From Burkholderiaceae bacterium (lineage in GTDB: Bacteria; Pseudomonadota; Gammaproteobacteria; Burkholderiales; Burkholderiaceae_C): DNA of 5,575 nt. The first letter of the stretch is position 1. Each line of letters opens with the position of its first letter. The notes below the pieces were generated by a model. That model searched no databases, was not told where the DNA came from, and saw nothing but the letters and a program-made list of their open reading frames with translations. Shown piece by piece: positions 1-5,575 of the stretch. The position numbers and the translations under genes were made by a program. The DNA is taken from positions 1 to 5,575 of the forward strand of contig JALQVQ010000154.1 of NCBI GenBank assembly GCA_023260315.1. The letters are read 5' to 3'.

Positions 1-334
1 CGCCCACAGGACGTGCATCACAAAAGGCTTTGAAGGTGTCGCGTATCTCAGCACGACTGAGTGATGCGTAGTGCTGCATGCAAGGCAACCAATCGGTCGG
101 CCACTGCAAAGCTTCGACCAAGTCACGAGGCAAGCCAAAAGGTAAATCAAAACCACCCACCCACGCTTGCGGCTGTTTCAGCCAATCCGCAAAGGCGGGC
201 AAGGCATCAAAGCGCAGCAGGCTTTGCAGCTGGACGCGCCCCGCCTTGGCATGACCCAACGCCACAACGATAGGCTTTCGTTTGGAAGGGCTGCTGCTGA
301 AATCGCAACCCATCAAAAGCGGGGAAATCGTCAT
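1..334 (-). CDS. DUF429 family protein (predicted RNase H-fold nuclease), N-terminal part
   Basis: The frame opens with ATG at 334 and stays open to the window edge, giving 111 residues; the C-terminus is outside the window. The protein begins MTISPLLMGCDFSSSPSKRK and later contains VGGFDLPFGLPR (residues 59-70) and an end segment FCDARPVG. From memory these match DUF429 proteins of Burkholderiales, a family catalogued as predicted nucleases of RNase H fold with no established substrate. Asp11, in the first hydrophobic strand, and Asp63, in the FDLPFG motif, are the natural candidates for acidic metal ligands; this is inference. The start is supported by the conserved GCDFSSSP segment right behind it and by an ATGA overlap with an upstream frame ending at 331, which suggests translational coupling to a former upstream neighbour. 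There is no signal peptide, so it is probably cytoplasmic. The family call is fairly confident, the function is not. Confidence 0.8.
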   Translation of the reverse strand, partial: MTISPLLMGCDFSSSPSKRKPIVVALGHAKAGRVQLQSLLRFDALPAFADWLKQPQAWVGGFDLPFGLPRDLVEALQWPTDWLPCMQHYASLSRAEIRDTFKAFCDARPVG

Positions 335-396
335 GCCAACCCTAGCAAGATCACACCCACCGCGATGAGCGAAGCGCCCAGTACACGAAGCCAACG
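331..396 (-). pseudogene. 3' remnant of a membrane-protein gene (possibly EamA/DMT-type transporter)
   Basis: In a frame different from the acyl-CoA dehydrogenase, the DNA just upstream of the DUF429 start encodes RWLRVLGASLIAVGVILLGL, then Ala and a TGA at 333-331. A run of about 17 hydrophobic residues ending at the stop is typical of a last transmembrane helix, and the pattern LGASLIAVGVILL resembles the final helix of EamA/DMT-family transporters. The TGA overlaps the DUF429 ATG as ATGA, the usual layout of two adjacent genes in one operon. Upstream of about 396 this frame only shadows the dehydrogenase, so the rest of the membrane gene is absent. The transporter family is a guess from a single helix; that this is a true gene tail rests on the helix plus the stop/start overlap. 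Confidence 0.5.
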
Positions 397-1229
397 GCTT
401 GATGGTCGATGATGGCTTTGCCGAAGGACGTTCGGTCCTTTGCATATTGAATCGCACAGGTGAGCGCGCTCCGAGCCATACCAATACTTTGCGCGGCGAT
501 GCCGATGCGCCCCCCTTCCAGCCCCCCTAGGGCGATGCGATAACCATCCCCCTCAGCACCCAGCAAATTCTCCACCGGGACACGGCAATTATCGAGAACG
601 ATTTGCGCGGTATCACTGCTGTGCTGTCCCAGCTTATCCTCGAGACGCGCCACCTGATAGCCAGGCGTTGCAGTTGGGACGATGAACGCGCTCATACCGC
701 GCTTACCAGCGTCTTTGTCGGTCACTGCGATCACAATGGCGACATCACCATTTTTGCCGCTGGTAATGAACTGCTTGACGCCATTGAGTACGTACACATC
801 GCCATCGCGCACCGCGGTGGTTCGCAGGCCAGAGGCATCGCTGCCGACATGGGGTTCGGTCAAGCAAAACGCCCCCAGCATCTGGCCCTGCGCTAACGGC
901 GTTAACCACTGCTTTTGCTGCGCCGTGTTGCCGTGCTTCATGAGGATGGCATTGACGGGGCAATTGGTGACAGAAATTACCGTGCTCGTACCACCATCGC
1001 CAGCGGCAATTTCCTCTAGGACCACGGCCAAACTGACATAGTCCAACCCTGCGCCGCCCAGTGAATCGGGCACACAGATACCGTAGCAACCGAGCTCAGC
1101 CAATCCCCGATGGGCGTCAACCGGGAACGTGTGTGACTTGTCCCAAGCGGCTGCGTTTGGCCAAAGTTGCTCCTGCGCGAAGGCACGCACCGCCTCCTGC
1201 ACCATGCGCTGATCAGGGCTCAGTACCAT
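351..1229 (-). CDS. acyl-CoA dehydrogenase, C-terminally truncated (probably non-functional)
   Basis: This is an FAD-dependent acyl-CoA dehydrogenase, which introduces the alpha-beta double bond in acyl-CoA and passes electrons to electron-transfer flavoprotein. The N-terminal helical domain spans roughly residues 1-118. The middle beta domain carries the family signature GAFCLTEPHVGSDASG (119-134) and the VLNGVKQFITSG strand (147-158). The C-terminal helical domain starts near 235 and shows DRTSFGKAIIDHQAVGF (265-281), including the FAD-contacting Arg266. After Phe281 the family sequence stops, and eleven unrelated residues (VYWALRSSRWV) lead to TGA at 353-351. Total length is 292 against about 375-385 for the family. 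The missing part holds the second signature (QxxGGxGY) and the YEGT catalytic glutamate, so a product should lack activity. The substrate cannot be assigned; short or branched acyl-CoA fits the context. The start has a strong ribosome binding site overlapping the thiolase stop. Confidence 0.85.
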   Translation of the reverse strand: MVLSPDQRMVQEAVRAFAQEQLWPNAAAWDKSHTFPVDAHRGLAELGCYGICVPDSLGGAGLDYVSLAVVLEEIAAGDGGTSTVISVTNCPVNAILMKHGNTAQQKQWLTPLAQGQMLGAFCLTEPHVGSDASGLRTTAVRDGDVYVLNGVKQFITSGKNGDVAIVIAVTDKDAGKRGMSAFIVPTATPGYQVARLEDKLGQHSSDTAQIVLDNCRVPVENLLGAEGDGYRIALGGLEGGRIGIAAQSIGMARSALTCAIQYAKDRTSFGKAIIDHQAVGFVYWALRSSRWV

Positions 1230-1233
1230 GTGG

Positions 1234-1240
1234 TCACCTC
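1234..1240 (-). promoter_or_regulatory. ribosome binding site of the acyl-CoA dehydrogenase, overlapping the thiolase stop
   Basis: The sequence TGAGGTGACCACATG places a GAGGTGA Shine-Dalgarno directly over the TGA stop (1241-1239) of the thiolase gene, with 4 bases between GGTGA and the ATG at 1229. A ribosome finishing the thiolase sits on this site, which favours coupled translation and fixes the start at 1229. Confidence 0.75.
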
Positions 1241-2426
1241 AAACAAGCTCAATGGCCATGGCGGTTGCCTCGCCACCACCGATACACAGTGACGCAACGC
1301 CACGCTTTCCGCCGCGAATACGCAGGGCATTGATTAGCGTCACCAAAATTCGGGCACCACTGGCACCAATGGGATGCCCGAGCGCACAGGCACCACCCAA
1401 TACGTTGACCTTGTCGTGCGGTAAGTTGAGCTCCGCCATTGCGGCCATGGGCACCACGGCGAAGGCCTCATTGATCTCGTAGAGATCGACAGCATCGGCA
1501 GTCCAACCGACGCGCTCGAAGAGTTTCTGCATTGCAAAAACAGGCGCTGTTGTGAACCAGTTGGGCGCTTGGGCATGGGTGGTGTGCCCGACGATTCGCG
1601 CAAGTGGTTGACAACTCAGTGCGCGTGCTTGGCTCTCACGCATCAAGATGAGCGCAGCAGCGCCATCGTTGATGGACGAGCTGCTCGCCGCCGTGATCGT
1701 TCCGCCATCTTTTTTAAACGCGGTTCGCAAGCTTGGGATCTTCTCAACGTTGATTTTTCCGGGACCTTCGTCGACAGCCACAAGCCGATCGCCGGACCTC
1801 GTCTTGACAGTAACCGGAGCAATTTCTGCCGCAAAGCTCCCGTCGGTCGATGCCGCTTGGGCCCGCTTTACCGACGCAATCGCGAAAGCATCCTGTTGTT
1901 CACGGGTGAATTGGTACTTAGCGGCGCAGTCTTCGCCGAAGGTACCCATTGATCGGCCTGCCTCGTAGGCGTCCTCTAGGCCGTCGAGCATCATGTGGTC
2001 ATAGATTTTGTCGTGCCCCATTCGATAACCGCCACGCCCTTTTTGCAAAAGGTAGGGCGCGTTGGTCATACTCTCCATGCCGCCCGCAAGCATGACCTTA
2101 GCGCTACCTGCAAGAATTAAATCGTGGGCCAACATGGTGGCCTTCATGCCGGAGCCGCACATCTTTGAGAGCGTCACCGCGCCTGTCGACAGCGGCAATC
2201 CACCCTTTAGGAGCGCCTGTCTTGCTGGCGCTTGCCCTTGTCCGGCCATTAAGCAGTTGCCAAACAAGACCTCATCAACCAGCTCAGGTGGGATGCCTGC
2301 GCGCGCGACGGCTGCCGCGATGGCAACGCCCCCCAGATCATGGGCTGACAGGTTGGCGAAGTCGCCTTGGAAGGCACCCATGGGTGTGCGCGCAGCACTG
2401 ACAATGACAACGGGATCTTGTGACAT
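1239..2426 (-). CDS. acetyl-CoA acetyltransferase (thiolase family, biosynthetic/acetoacetyl-CoA type)
   Basis: This cytoplasmic enzyme interconverts two acetyl-CoA and acetoacetyl-CoA plus CoA. The 395 residues match the usual thiolase length of about 390-400, and both thiolase halves are intact. The nucleophile is Cys90 in KMCGSGMKA. The C-terminal half has the NEAF loop (319-322), His351 in GHPIGASGAR (350-359) and the second catalytic cysteine Cys381 in CIGGGEA. The pentapeptide region MGTFGEDCA (160-168) and the insert around YDHMMLDGLEDAY (142-154) fit the acetoacetyl-CoA thiolase branch rather than long-chain FadA, but substrate range cannot be read with certainty. Its start is preceded by GGAG five bases upstream of the ATG, and only 11 bases separate it from the aceK stop. 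Beside ivd it could cleave the acetoacetyl-CoA formed at the end of leucine breakdown. A role in polyhydroxyalkanoate precursor synthesis is possible, but no phaB or phaC is visible here. Confidence 0.93.
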   Translation of the reverse strand: MSQDPVVIVSAARTPMGAFQGDFANLSAHDLGGVAIAAAVARAGIPPELVDEVLFGNCLMAGQGQAPARQALLKGGLPLSTGAVTLSKMCGSGMKATMLAHDLILAGSAKVMLAGGMESMTNAPYLLQKGRGGYRMGHDKIYDHMMLDGLEDAYEAGRSMGTFGEDCAAKYQFTREQQDAFAIASVKRAQAASTDGSFAAEIAPVTVKTRSGDRLVAVDEGPGKINVEKIPSLRTAFKKDGGTITAASSSSINDGAAALILMRESQARALSCQPLARIVGHTTHAQAPNWFTTAPVFAMQKLFERVGWTADAVDLYEINEAFAVVPMAAMAELNLPHDKVNVLGGACALGHPIGASGARILVTLINALRIRGGKRGVASLCIGGGEATAMAIELV

Positions 2427-2431
2427 GTTTT

Positions 2432-2435
2432 CTCC
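2432..2435 (-). promoter_or_regulatory. ribosome binding site of the thiolase
   Basis: GGAG lies two bases after the TAA stop of aceK (2440-2438) and five bases before the thiolase ATG at 2426. It is a strong consensus site at near-ideal spacing, and it supports that start over internal ATGs. Confidence 0.75.
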
Positions 2436-2437
2436 AA

Positions 2438-4270
2438 TTAAGTTGAGGGCACTGGGTCGCGCAGGCGGCTGGTGGCTTCGTAGGGGAACACGTCGTGCAC
2501 GTGTCCAGCCCGAATACGGGCTTGATGGGTCTGCCAGAACGCGGCATCAAGGAGGTCTTGGTGGTGGCGCAGGAACTCCTGCCGAACGCGAGGGTTACCC
2601 AACAAAAACGGGCCGAATGTCTCTGGAAACACATCCTTGGGACCGACCGTGTACCAGACCTCACCCGACATTTCTTCCTCTTCGTTACGCGGTTCAGGCA
2701 CACGACGAAAATTGCAGTCAGTGATGTACTCGATCTCGTCATAGTCATAAAAAACGACCTTGCCGTGCCGCGTGATACCAAAGTTTTTCCAGAGCATGTC
2801 GCCTGGGAAAATATTCGCAGCCACAAGATCTTTGATGGCATTCCCGTACTCGACCACGGCCTGATTCAGCTGTGCCCGAGCGCGCGCGTCTTCGGGGTCC
2901 ACTTGAAGGGCATCAAAGGCCTCTTGCAGGTAGATGTTGAGCGGGATCATGCGACGCTCAATGTAACAATGCTTGATGATCACTTCGGGGTCGCCGTTAT
3001 CGCCGGCTTCCGAAATTTCCAACTGACTGGGCGCGAATTTTTTGATCTCCTCGATCAACTCGGGCTCAAACCGAGACAGCGGGAAAGCGACGTCCGAGTA
3101 CTCAAGCGTATCGGCCATTCGACCCACCCGATCGTGTTGCTTCACCAACAGGTACTTCCCCTTAATTTGCTCGCGCGTGGTGTCCTTTTGGGGTGGGTAA
3201 TAGTCTTTTATGACTTTGAAGACAAAAGGAAAGCTCGGCTGATCAAACACCAGCATGACCATTCCTTTGATACCGGGTGCGATTCGGAACCGATCGGTGC
3301 TTTGGCGCTGATGCGCCAACAAATCACGGTAAAAAAGCGTCTTACCCTGCTTCGCCAGCCCCAATGCGTTGTAGATCTCTGTACGCGGTTTACGCGGCAT
3401 CATTTGACGCAAGAACTGCACGTAGGCGGAGGGGACCTCCATGTCAACCATGAAGTACGCCCGCGCAAAACTGAAGAGAATCAGAATTTCATCTTCGGTG
3501 AAAAGCGCGGCGTCCACGTAAAGTTGGCCGTTGCTGTCGTGGAGAACCGCCAGCGCGAAAGGCACCTCTTGAAAGCCATTGATAATCCGTCCCACAATGT
3601 AGGCGCCCTTGTTTCGGAAGAACAGGCTCGATAAAACCTGAAACTGGAAGTTGGGTCGCAATCGCGTGTGATCAAAGCGTTGCAACATGGCCGCTTGTAA
3701 TCGGTCAATGTCACGCGCCAGATCGACGAAGGTGCACTGCAGGTTGAAATCAACAATGAGCCGAGACACGCTGTCACGCATGGTTTGGTGCGTGGGGTAG
3801 TAAACCCGATAGGTCGGCTTTGCTGGATTTTCGTTCTGGATGTACTCGGTGCTGACCGCTGGTCGCACAAATATGAAGTCGTTATGGAAATAACTTCGGT
3901 GCAATATTTTGGTGGTGACCGAGTTAAAAAATGTCTCGGCGAGCTCCGGCTGGTGATGGTCAACCAACAGGCCAATAAAGTGCAGTTTGACTTGCTGCCA
4001 GGTCTCATGCGTCTGCTTGCTGGCCTTGAACTCACGCTCCAGACGGGTTACCGCCTCACGGACACGGAGGTCATAAAACTCAATGCGTTCACGCTGCGCC
4101 CGTTGCTGCCCCACCCAATCCTGCGTTTCAAATCGATGTTTAGCCCGCGCCGACTCCGCACGAAACAAACGATAGTGGCGATCAAAGCCCTCCAACAGAG
4201 CGATCGCCATGTCATAAGGCAACTGCGAATTGAGGGTCTGCGGGAAGGCTGACTTTGCTTGATTGGGCAT
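2438..4270 (-). CDS. aceK: isocitrate dehydrogenase kinase/phosphatase AceK
   Basis: AceK phosphorylates isocitrate dehydrogenase to inactivate it and removes the phosphate to reactivate it, so it sets the split of isocitrate between the TCA cycle and the glyoxylate bypass. The N-terminal regulatory domain covers roughly residues 1-325 and the kinase-like domain follows. Visible motifs are the ATP loop APGIKGM (331-337), Lys352 in VFKVIKD, Asp387 in RMADT, Asp491 and Asn496 in GDMLWKNFG, and Asp509 in FYDYDEI. By motif alignment from memory these correspond to E. coli Lys336, Asp371, Asp457, Asn462 and Asp475; Asp371 is the residue tied to phosphatase activity. At 610 residues it is about 30 longer than E. 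coli AceK (578), with a short N-terminal extension and about 18 extra residues between 415 and 475. No aceA or aceB is adjacent in the window, unlike the enteric aceBAK operon. The ATG follows the can stop by 11 bases. Confidence 0.96.
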   Translation of the reverse strand: MPNQAKSAFPQTLNSQLPYDMAIALLEGFDRHYRLFRAESARAKHRFETQDWVGQQRAQRERIEFYDLRVREAVTRLEREFKASKQTHETWQQVKLHFIGLLVDHHQPELAETFFNSVTTKILHRSYFHNDFIFVRPAVSTEYIQNENPAKPTYRVYYPTHQTMRDSVSRLIVDFNLQCTFVDLARDIDRLQAAMLQRFDHTRLRPNFQFQVLSSLFFRNKGAYIVGRIINGFQEVPFALAVLHDSNGQLYVDAALFTEDEILILFSFARAYFMVDMEVPSAYVQFLRQMMPRKPRTEIYNALGLAKQGKTLFYRDLLAHQRQSTDRFRIAPGIKGMVMLVFDQPSFPFVFKVIKDYYPPQKDTTREQIKGKYLLVKQHDRVGRMADTLEYSDVAFPLSRFEPELIEEIKKFAPSQLEISEAGDNGDPEVIIKHCYIERRMIPLNIYLQEAFDALQVDPEDARARAQLNQAVVEYGNAIKDLVAANIFPGDMLWKNFGITRHGKVVFYDYDEIEYITDCNFRRVPEPRNEEEEMSGEVWYTVGPKDVFPETFGPFLLGNPRVRQEFLRHHQDLLDAAFWQTHQARIRAGHVHDVFPYEATSRLRDPVPST

Positions 4271-4279
4271 TTTGTGACG

Positions 4280-4283
4280 CCTC
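4280..4283 (-). promoter_or_regulatory. ribosome binding site of aceK, overlapping the can stop
   Basis: GAGG overlaps the TGA stop of the carbonic anhydrase gene (4284-4282) and lies nine bases before the aceK ATG at 4270. As with the dehydrogenase start, a stop codon embedded in the Shine-Dalgarno suggests coupling of aceK translation to can. Confidence 0.6.
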
Positions 4284-4944
4284 AGCGTGGCCGTTGGCCG
4301 CCGCTGACATTCGCGACGGCTTGGGTGTACATGGCGTCCAGCGCGCTGTTGCTGTCGGCTGTTATGTGCAGGTCTTGCAGTAAGCCGTCATGCAAGCCAT
4401 ACACCCAGCCGTGCACGGTAACCTCTTGTTGGCGCAGCCACGCATCCTGCAAGACGGTTGATTGACAGACGTTACGCACCTGTTCGATCACATTCAGCTC
4501 GCACAATGCATTGGCGCGCTCTGATGCGTCGACGCCCTCAAGAATGTCAGCGTGGCGATCGCGGACATCCTGAATGTGCCGCAGCCAGTTATCAGCCAGA
4601 CCAATCCTTGCGCCTTCTAGGGCGGCTTGAACGCCGGAGCACCCATAGTGGCCAACCACCATCACGTGCGACACCTTGAGGCGCTCTACCGCAAATTGCA
4701 AAGTCGACAAGGCATTGAGATCGGAATGGACCACCACGTTCGCCACGTTCCTGTGAACAAAGACCTCGCCGGGCTCCAAGCCGGTGATCTGATTCGCAGG
4801 GACGCGGCTGTCTGAGCAACCGATCCACATGTATTTTGGTTTTTGCTGCTCTTTCAGCCGGGTGAAAAAACCAGGCTGACTGGCCTGCATGTGCGCAGCC
4901 CACTGCCGGTTGTGATCAAAAAGGTCTTTTAGGTTTTTAGGCAT
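4282..4944 (-). CDS. can: beta-class carbonic anhydrase (Can type)
   Basis: This zinc enzyme interconverts CO2 and bicarbonate in the cytoplasm; there is no signal peptide. The expected zinc and active-site set is present: Cys43, Asp45 and Arg47 in CSDSR, and His99 and Cys102 in HYGCSG. The length of 220 residues equals E. coli Can. Trp40, Arg65 and Tyr182 sit where the H. influenzae and E. coli type II enzymes have the residues of the non-catalytic bicarbonate site that shuts the enzyme at low pH and low bicarbonate, so the same allosteric control is likely; this mapping is inference by eye. It lies 40 bases after the ivd stop and 11 before aceK. No clear Shine-Dalgarno precedes the ATG (upstream GCGCTGCGAC), but the N-terminus [15 protein letters not shown] matches family starts. 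In this operon it may supply bicarbonate to acyl-CoA carboxylases. Confidence 0.95.
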   Translation of the reverse strand: MPKNLKDLFDHNRQWAAHMQASQPGFFTRLKEQQKPKYMWIGCSDSRVPANQITGLEPGEVFVHRNVANVVVHSDLNALSTLQFAVERLKVSHVMVVGHYGCSGVQAALEGARIGLADNWLRHIQDVRDRHADILEGVDASERANALCELNVIEQVRNVCQSTVLQDAWLRQQEVTVHGWVYGLHDGLLQDLHITADSNSALDAMYTQAVANVSGGQRPR

Positions 4945-4984
4945 GTCGCAGCGCTTGCTTTAATTTGTTTTTAATGGTTTGCCG

Positions 4985-5575
4985 TCAAAGGGTTTCGGCG
5001 AAAAGTTCACGTCCGATCAGCATGCGCCGGATTTCGCTGGTACCAGCCCCAATTTCATAGAGCTTAGCGTCACGCCACAAGCGCCCGAGCGGATAGTCGT
5101 TGATGTAACCATTGCCACCAAATATCTGCACACCTTCGCCAGCCATCCAAGTGGCCTTCTCAGCGGTCCACAAGATGACGGAGGCGCAATCTTTTCGGAC
5201 CTGACGCACGTGTTGGTCACCCAGCAAATCAAGATTTTTTGCAACCGTATAGGCAAACGCTCGGCCCGCTTGCAGAACGGTGTACATGTCAGCCACCTTG
5301 CCCTGGATCAACTGGAACTCACCGATGCTTTGGCCGAATTGCTTGCGGTCATGAATGTAAGGAATCACGTTGTCCATCACCGCCTGCATGATGCCCAATG
5401 GCCCACCACTGAGCACCGCGCGCTCGTAGTCGAGACCACTCATAAGCACCTTCGCGCCATTGTTGAGTCCGCCCAAAATATGGGTTTCCGGCACTTCAAC
5501 GTCTTTAAAGACCAACTCGCCCGTATGGCTACCGCGCATGCCGACTTTGTCTAGCTTTTGGGCGACAGAAAAGCC
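4985..5575 (-). CDS. ivd: isovaleryl-CoA dehydrogenase, C-terminal part
   Basis: The frame is open from the window edge to TGA at 4987-4985, giving 196 residues; the N-terminal half is outside. The enzyme oxidises isovaleryl-CoA to 3-methylcrotonyl-CoA in leucine breakdown, using FAD and electron-transfer flavoprotein. What is visible starts in the middle domain ([20 protein letters not shown]) and covers the C-terminal helical domain with the FAD/dimer motif QIFGGNGY (150-157 of the fragment). Two features separate it from generic acyl-CoA dehydrogenases. Glu51 of the fragment in [14 protein letters not shown] matches the isovaleryl-CoA dehydrogenase catalytic base (Glu254 in human numbering). 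The usual YEGT glutamate is replaced in YEIGAGTSE (173-181). The tail [14 protein letters not shown] ends normally. The Met at 5539 is internal and not the start. Leucine-pathway genes such as methylcrotonyl-CoA carboxylase are often near ivd, but none is visible here. Confidence 0.95.
   Translation of the reverse strand, partial: GFSVAQKLDKVGMRGSHTGELVFKDVEVPETHILGGLNNGAKVLMSGLDYERAVLSGGPLGIMQAVMDNVIPYIHDRKQFGQSIGEFQLIQGKVADMYTVLQAGRAFAYTVAKNLDLLGDQHVRQVRKDCASVILWTAEKATWMAGEGVQIFGGNGYINDYPLGRLWRDAKLYEIGAGTSEIRRMLIGRELFAETL

Noticed and set aside
61..412. Two plus-strand open frames (61-273 and 167-412).
   Set aside because: They lie opposite the DUF429 gene and the junction, are rich in Arg, Ala, Pro and His as expected for antisense frames, and have no recognisable start signal or domain.
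351..1229. Idea that the dehydrogenase is interrupted by a simple one- or two-base frameshift (sequencing error).
   Set aside because: None of the other reading frames downstream of Phe281 shows the expected continuation (RLADMA-like helix, GGxGY, YEGT), so the missing domain is absent rather than shifted.
2062..2724. A 220-codon plus-strand open frame across the thiolase/aceK boundary.
   Set aside because: It runs antisense to the start of the thiolase gene and the end of aceK, has no family features, and crosses a gene boundary that is well defined on the other strand.
2495..3634. A 379-codon open frame on the plus strand, antisense to aceK.
   Set aside because: It lies wholly opposite a clear aceK, has no recognisable motifs, and its composition is what the complement of a GC-rich coding strand gives. 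Long antisense frames of this kind are common.
4945..4984. Possible terminator between ivd and can.
   Set aside because: The only symmetry is the short palindrome AGCGCT with no stem of useful length and no following T run in the direction of transcription.
4960..4988. Possible promoter for can: TTGACG (4988-4983) and AATTAA (4965-4960) 17 bases apart, on the minus strand.
   Set aside because: The -35 match is good (5 of 6), but the -10 matches at only 3 of 6 and the -35 overlaps the ivd stop region. This is too weak to separate from the AT-rich 40-base gap.

Overview
The window looks like chromosomal DNA from a betaproteobacterium, most likely Burkholderiales and perhaps Comamonadaceae or a relative. 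The grounds are the gene set and order (ivd, can, aceK, thiolase, acyl-CoA dehydrogenase), an AceK longer than the E. coli form, and a moderately high GC content judged by eye. This placement is inference from family knowledge, not a database match. All genes lie on the minus strand, so transcription runs from high to low coordinates and there is almost no non-coding DNA.

In transcription order the window holds: the C-terminal half of isovaleryl-CoA dehydrogenase (5575-4985, start outside the window); a beta-class carbonic anhydrase of the Can type (4944-4282); the isocitrate dehydrogenase kinase/phosphatase AceK (4270-2438); an acetyl-CoA acetyltransferase (2426-1239); an acyl-CoA dehydrogenase lacking its C-terminal domain (1229-351); and the N-terminal 111 residues of a DUF429 protein, a predicted RNase H-fold nuclease (334 to the window edge). 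The gaps from can to the end of the cluster are 9-11 bases, and the ribosome binding sites of aceK and the acyl-CoA dehydrogenase overlap the preceding stop codons. This suggests one operon with coupled translation.

The genes fit together as acyl-CoA and acetyl-CoA metabolism. Isovaleryl-CoA dehydrogenase starts the committed part of leucine breakdown. Its product needs bicarbonate for the next, biotin-dependent carboxylation, which a carbonic anhydrase could supply. The pathway ends in acetyl-CoA and acetoacetate, which a thiolase handles. AceK then decides whether acetyl-CoA carbon is burned in the TCA cycle or saved through the glyoxylate bypass.

The main anomaly is at about 386-400. The acyl-CoA dehydrogenase reading frame leaves its family just after the HQAVGF segment and ends 11 unrelated codons later. 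The same DNA, read in another frame, encodes a hydrophobic helix with its own stop codon that overlaps the DUF429 start as ATGA. The simplest reading is a breakpoint joining a truncated dehydrogenase to the last codons of an unrelated membrane-protein gene, either a real deletion or rearrangement or an assembly chimera. I see no RNA genes, CRISPR arrays, insertion sequences or convincing terminators, and no clear sign of an undescribed system beyond this junction.
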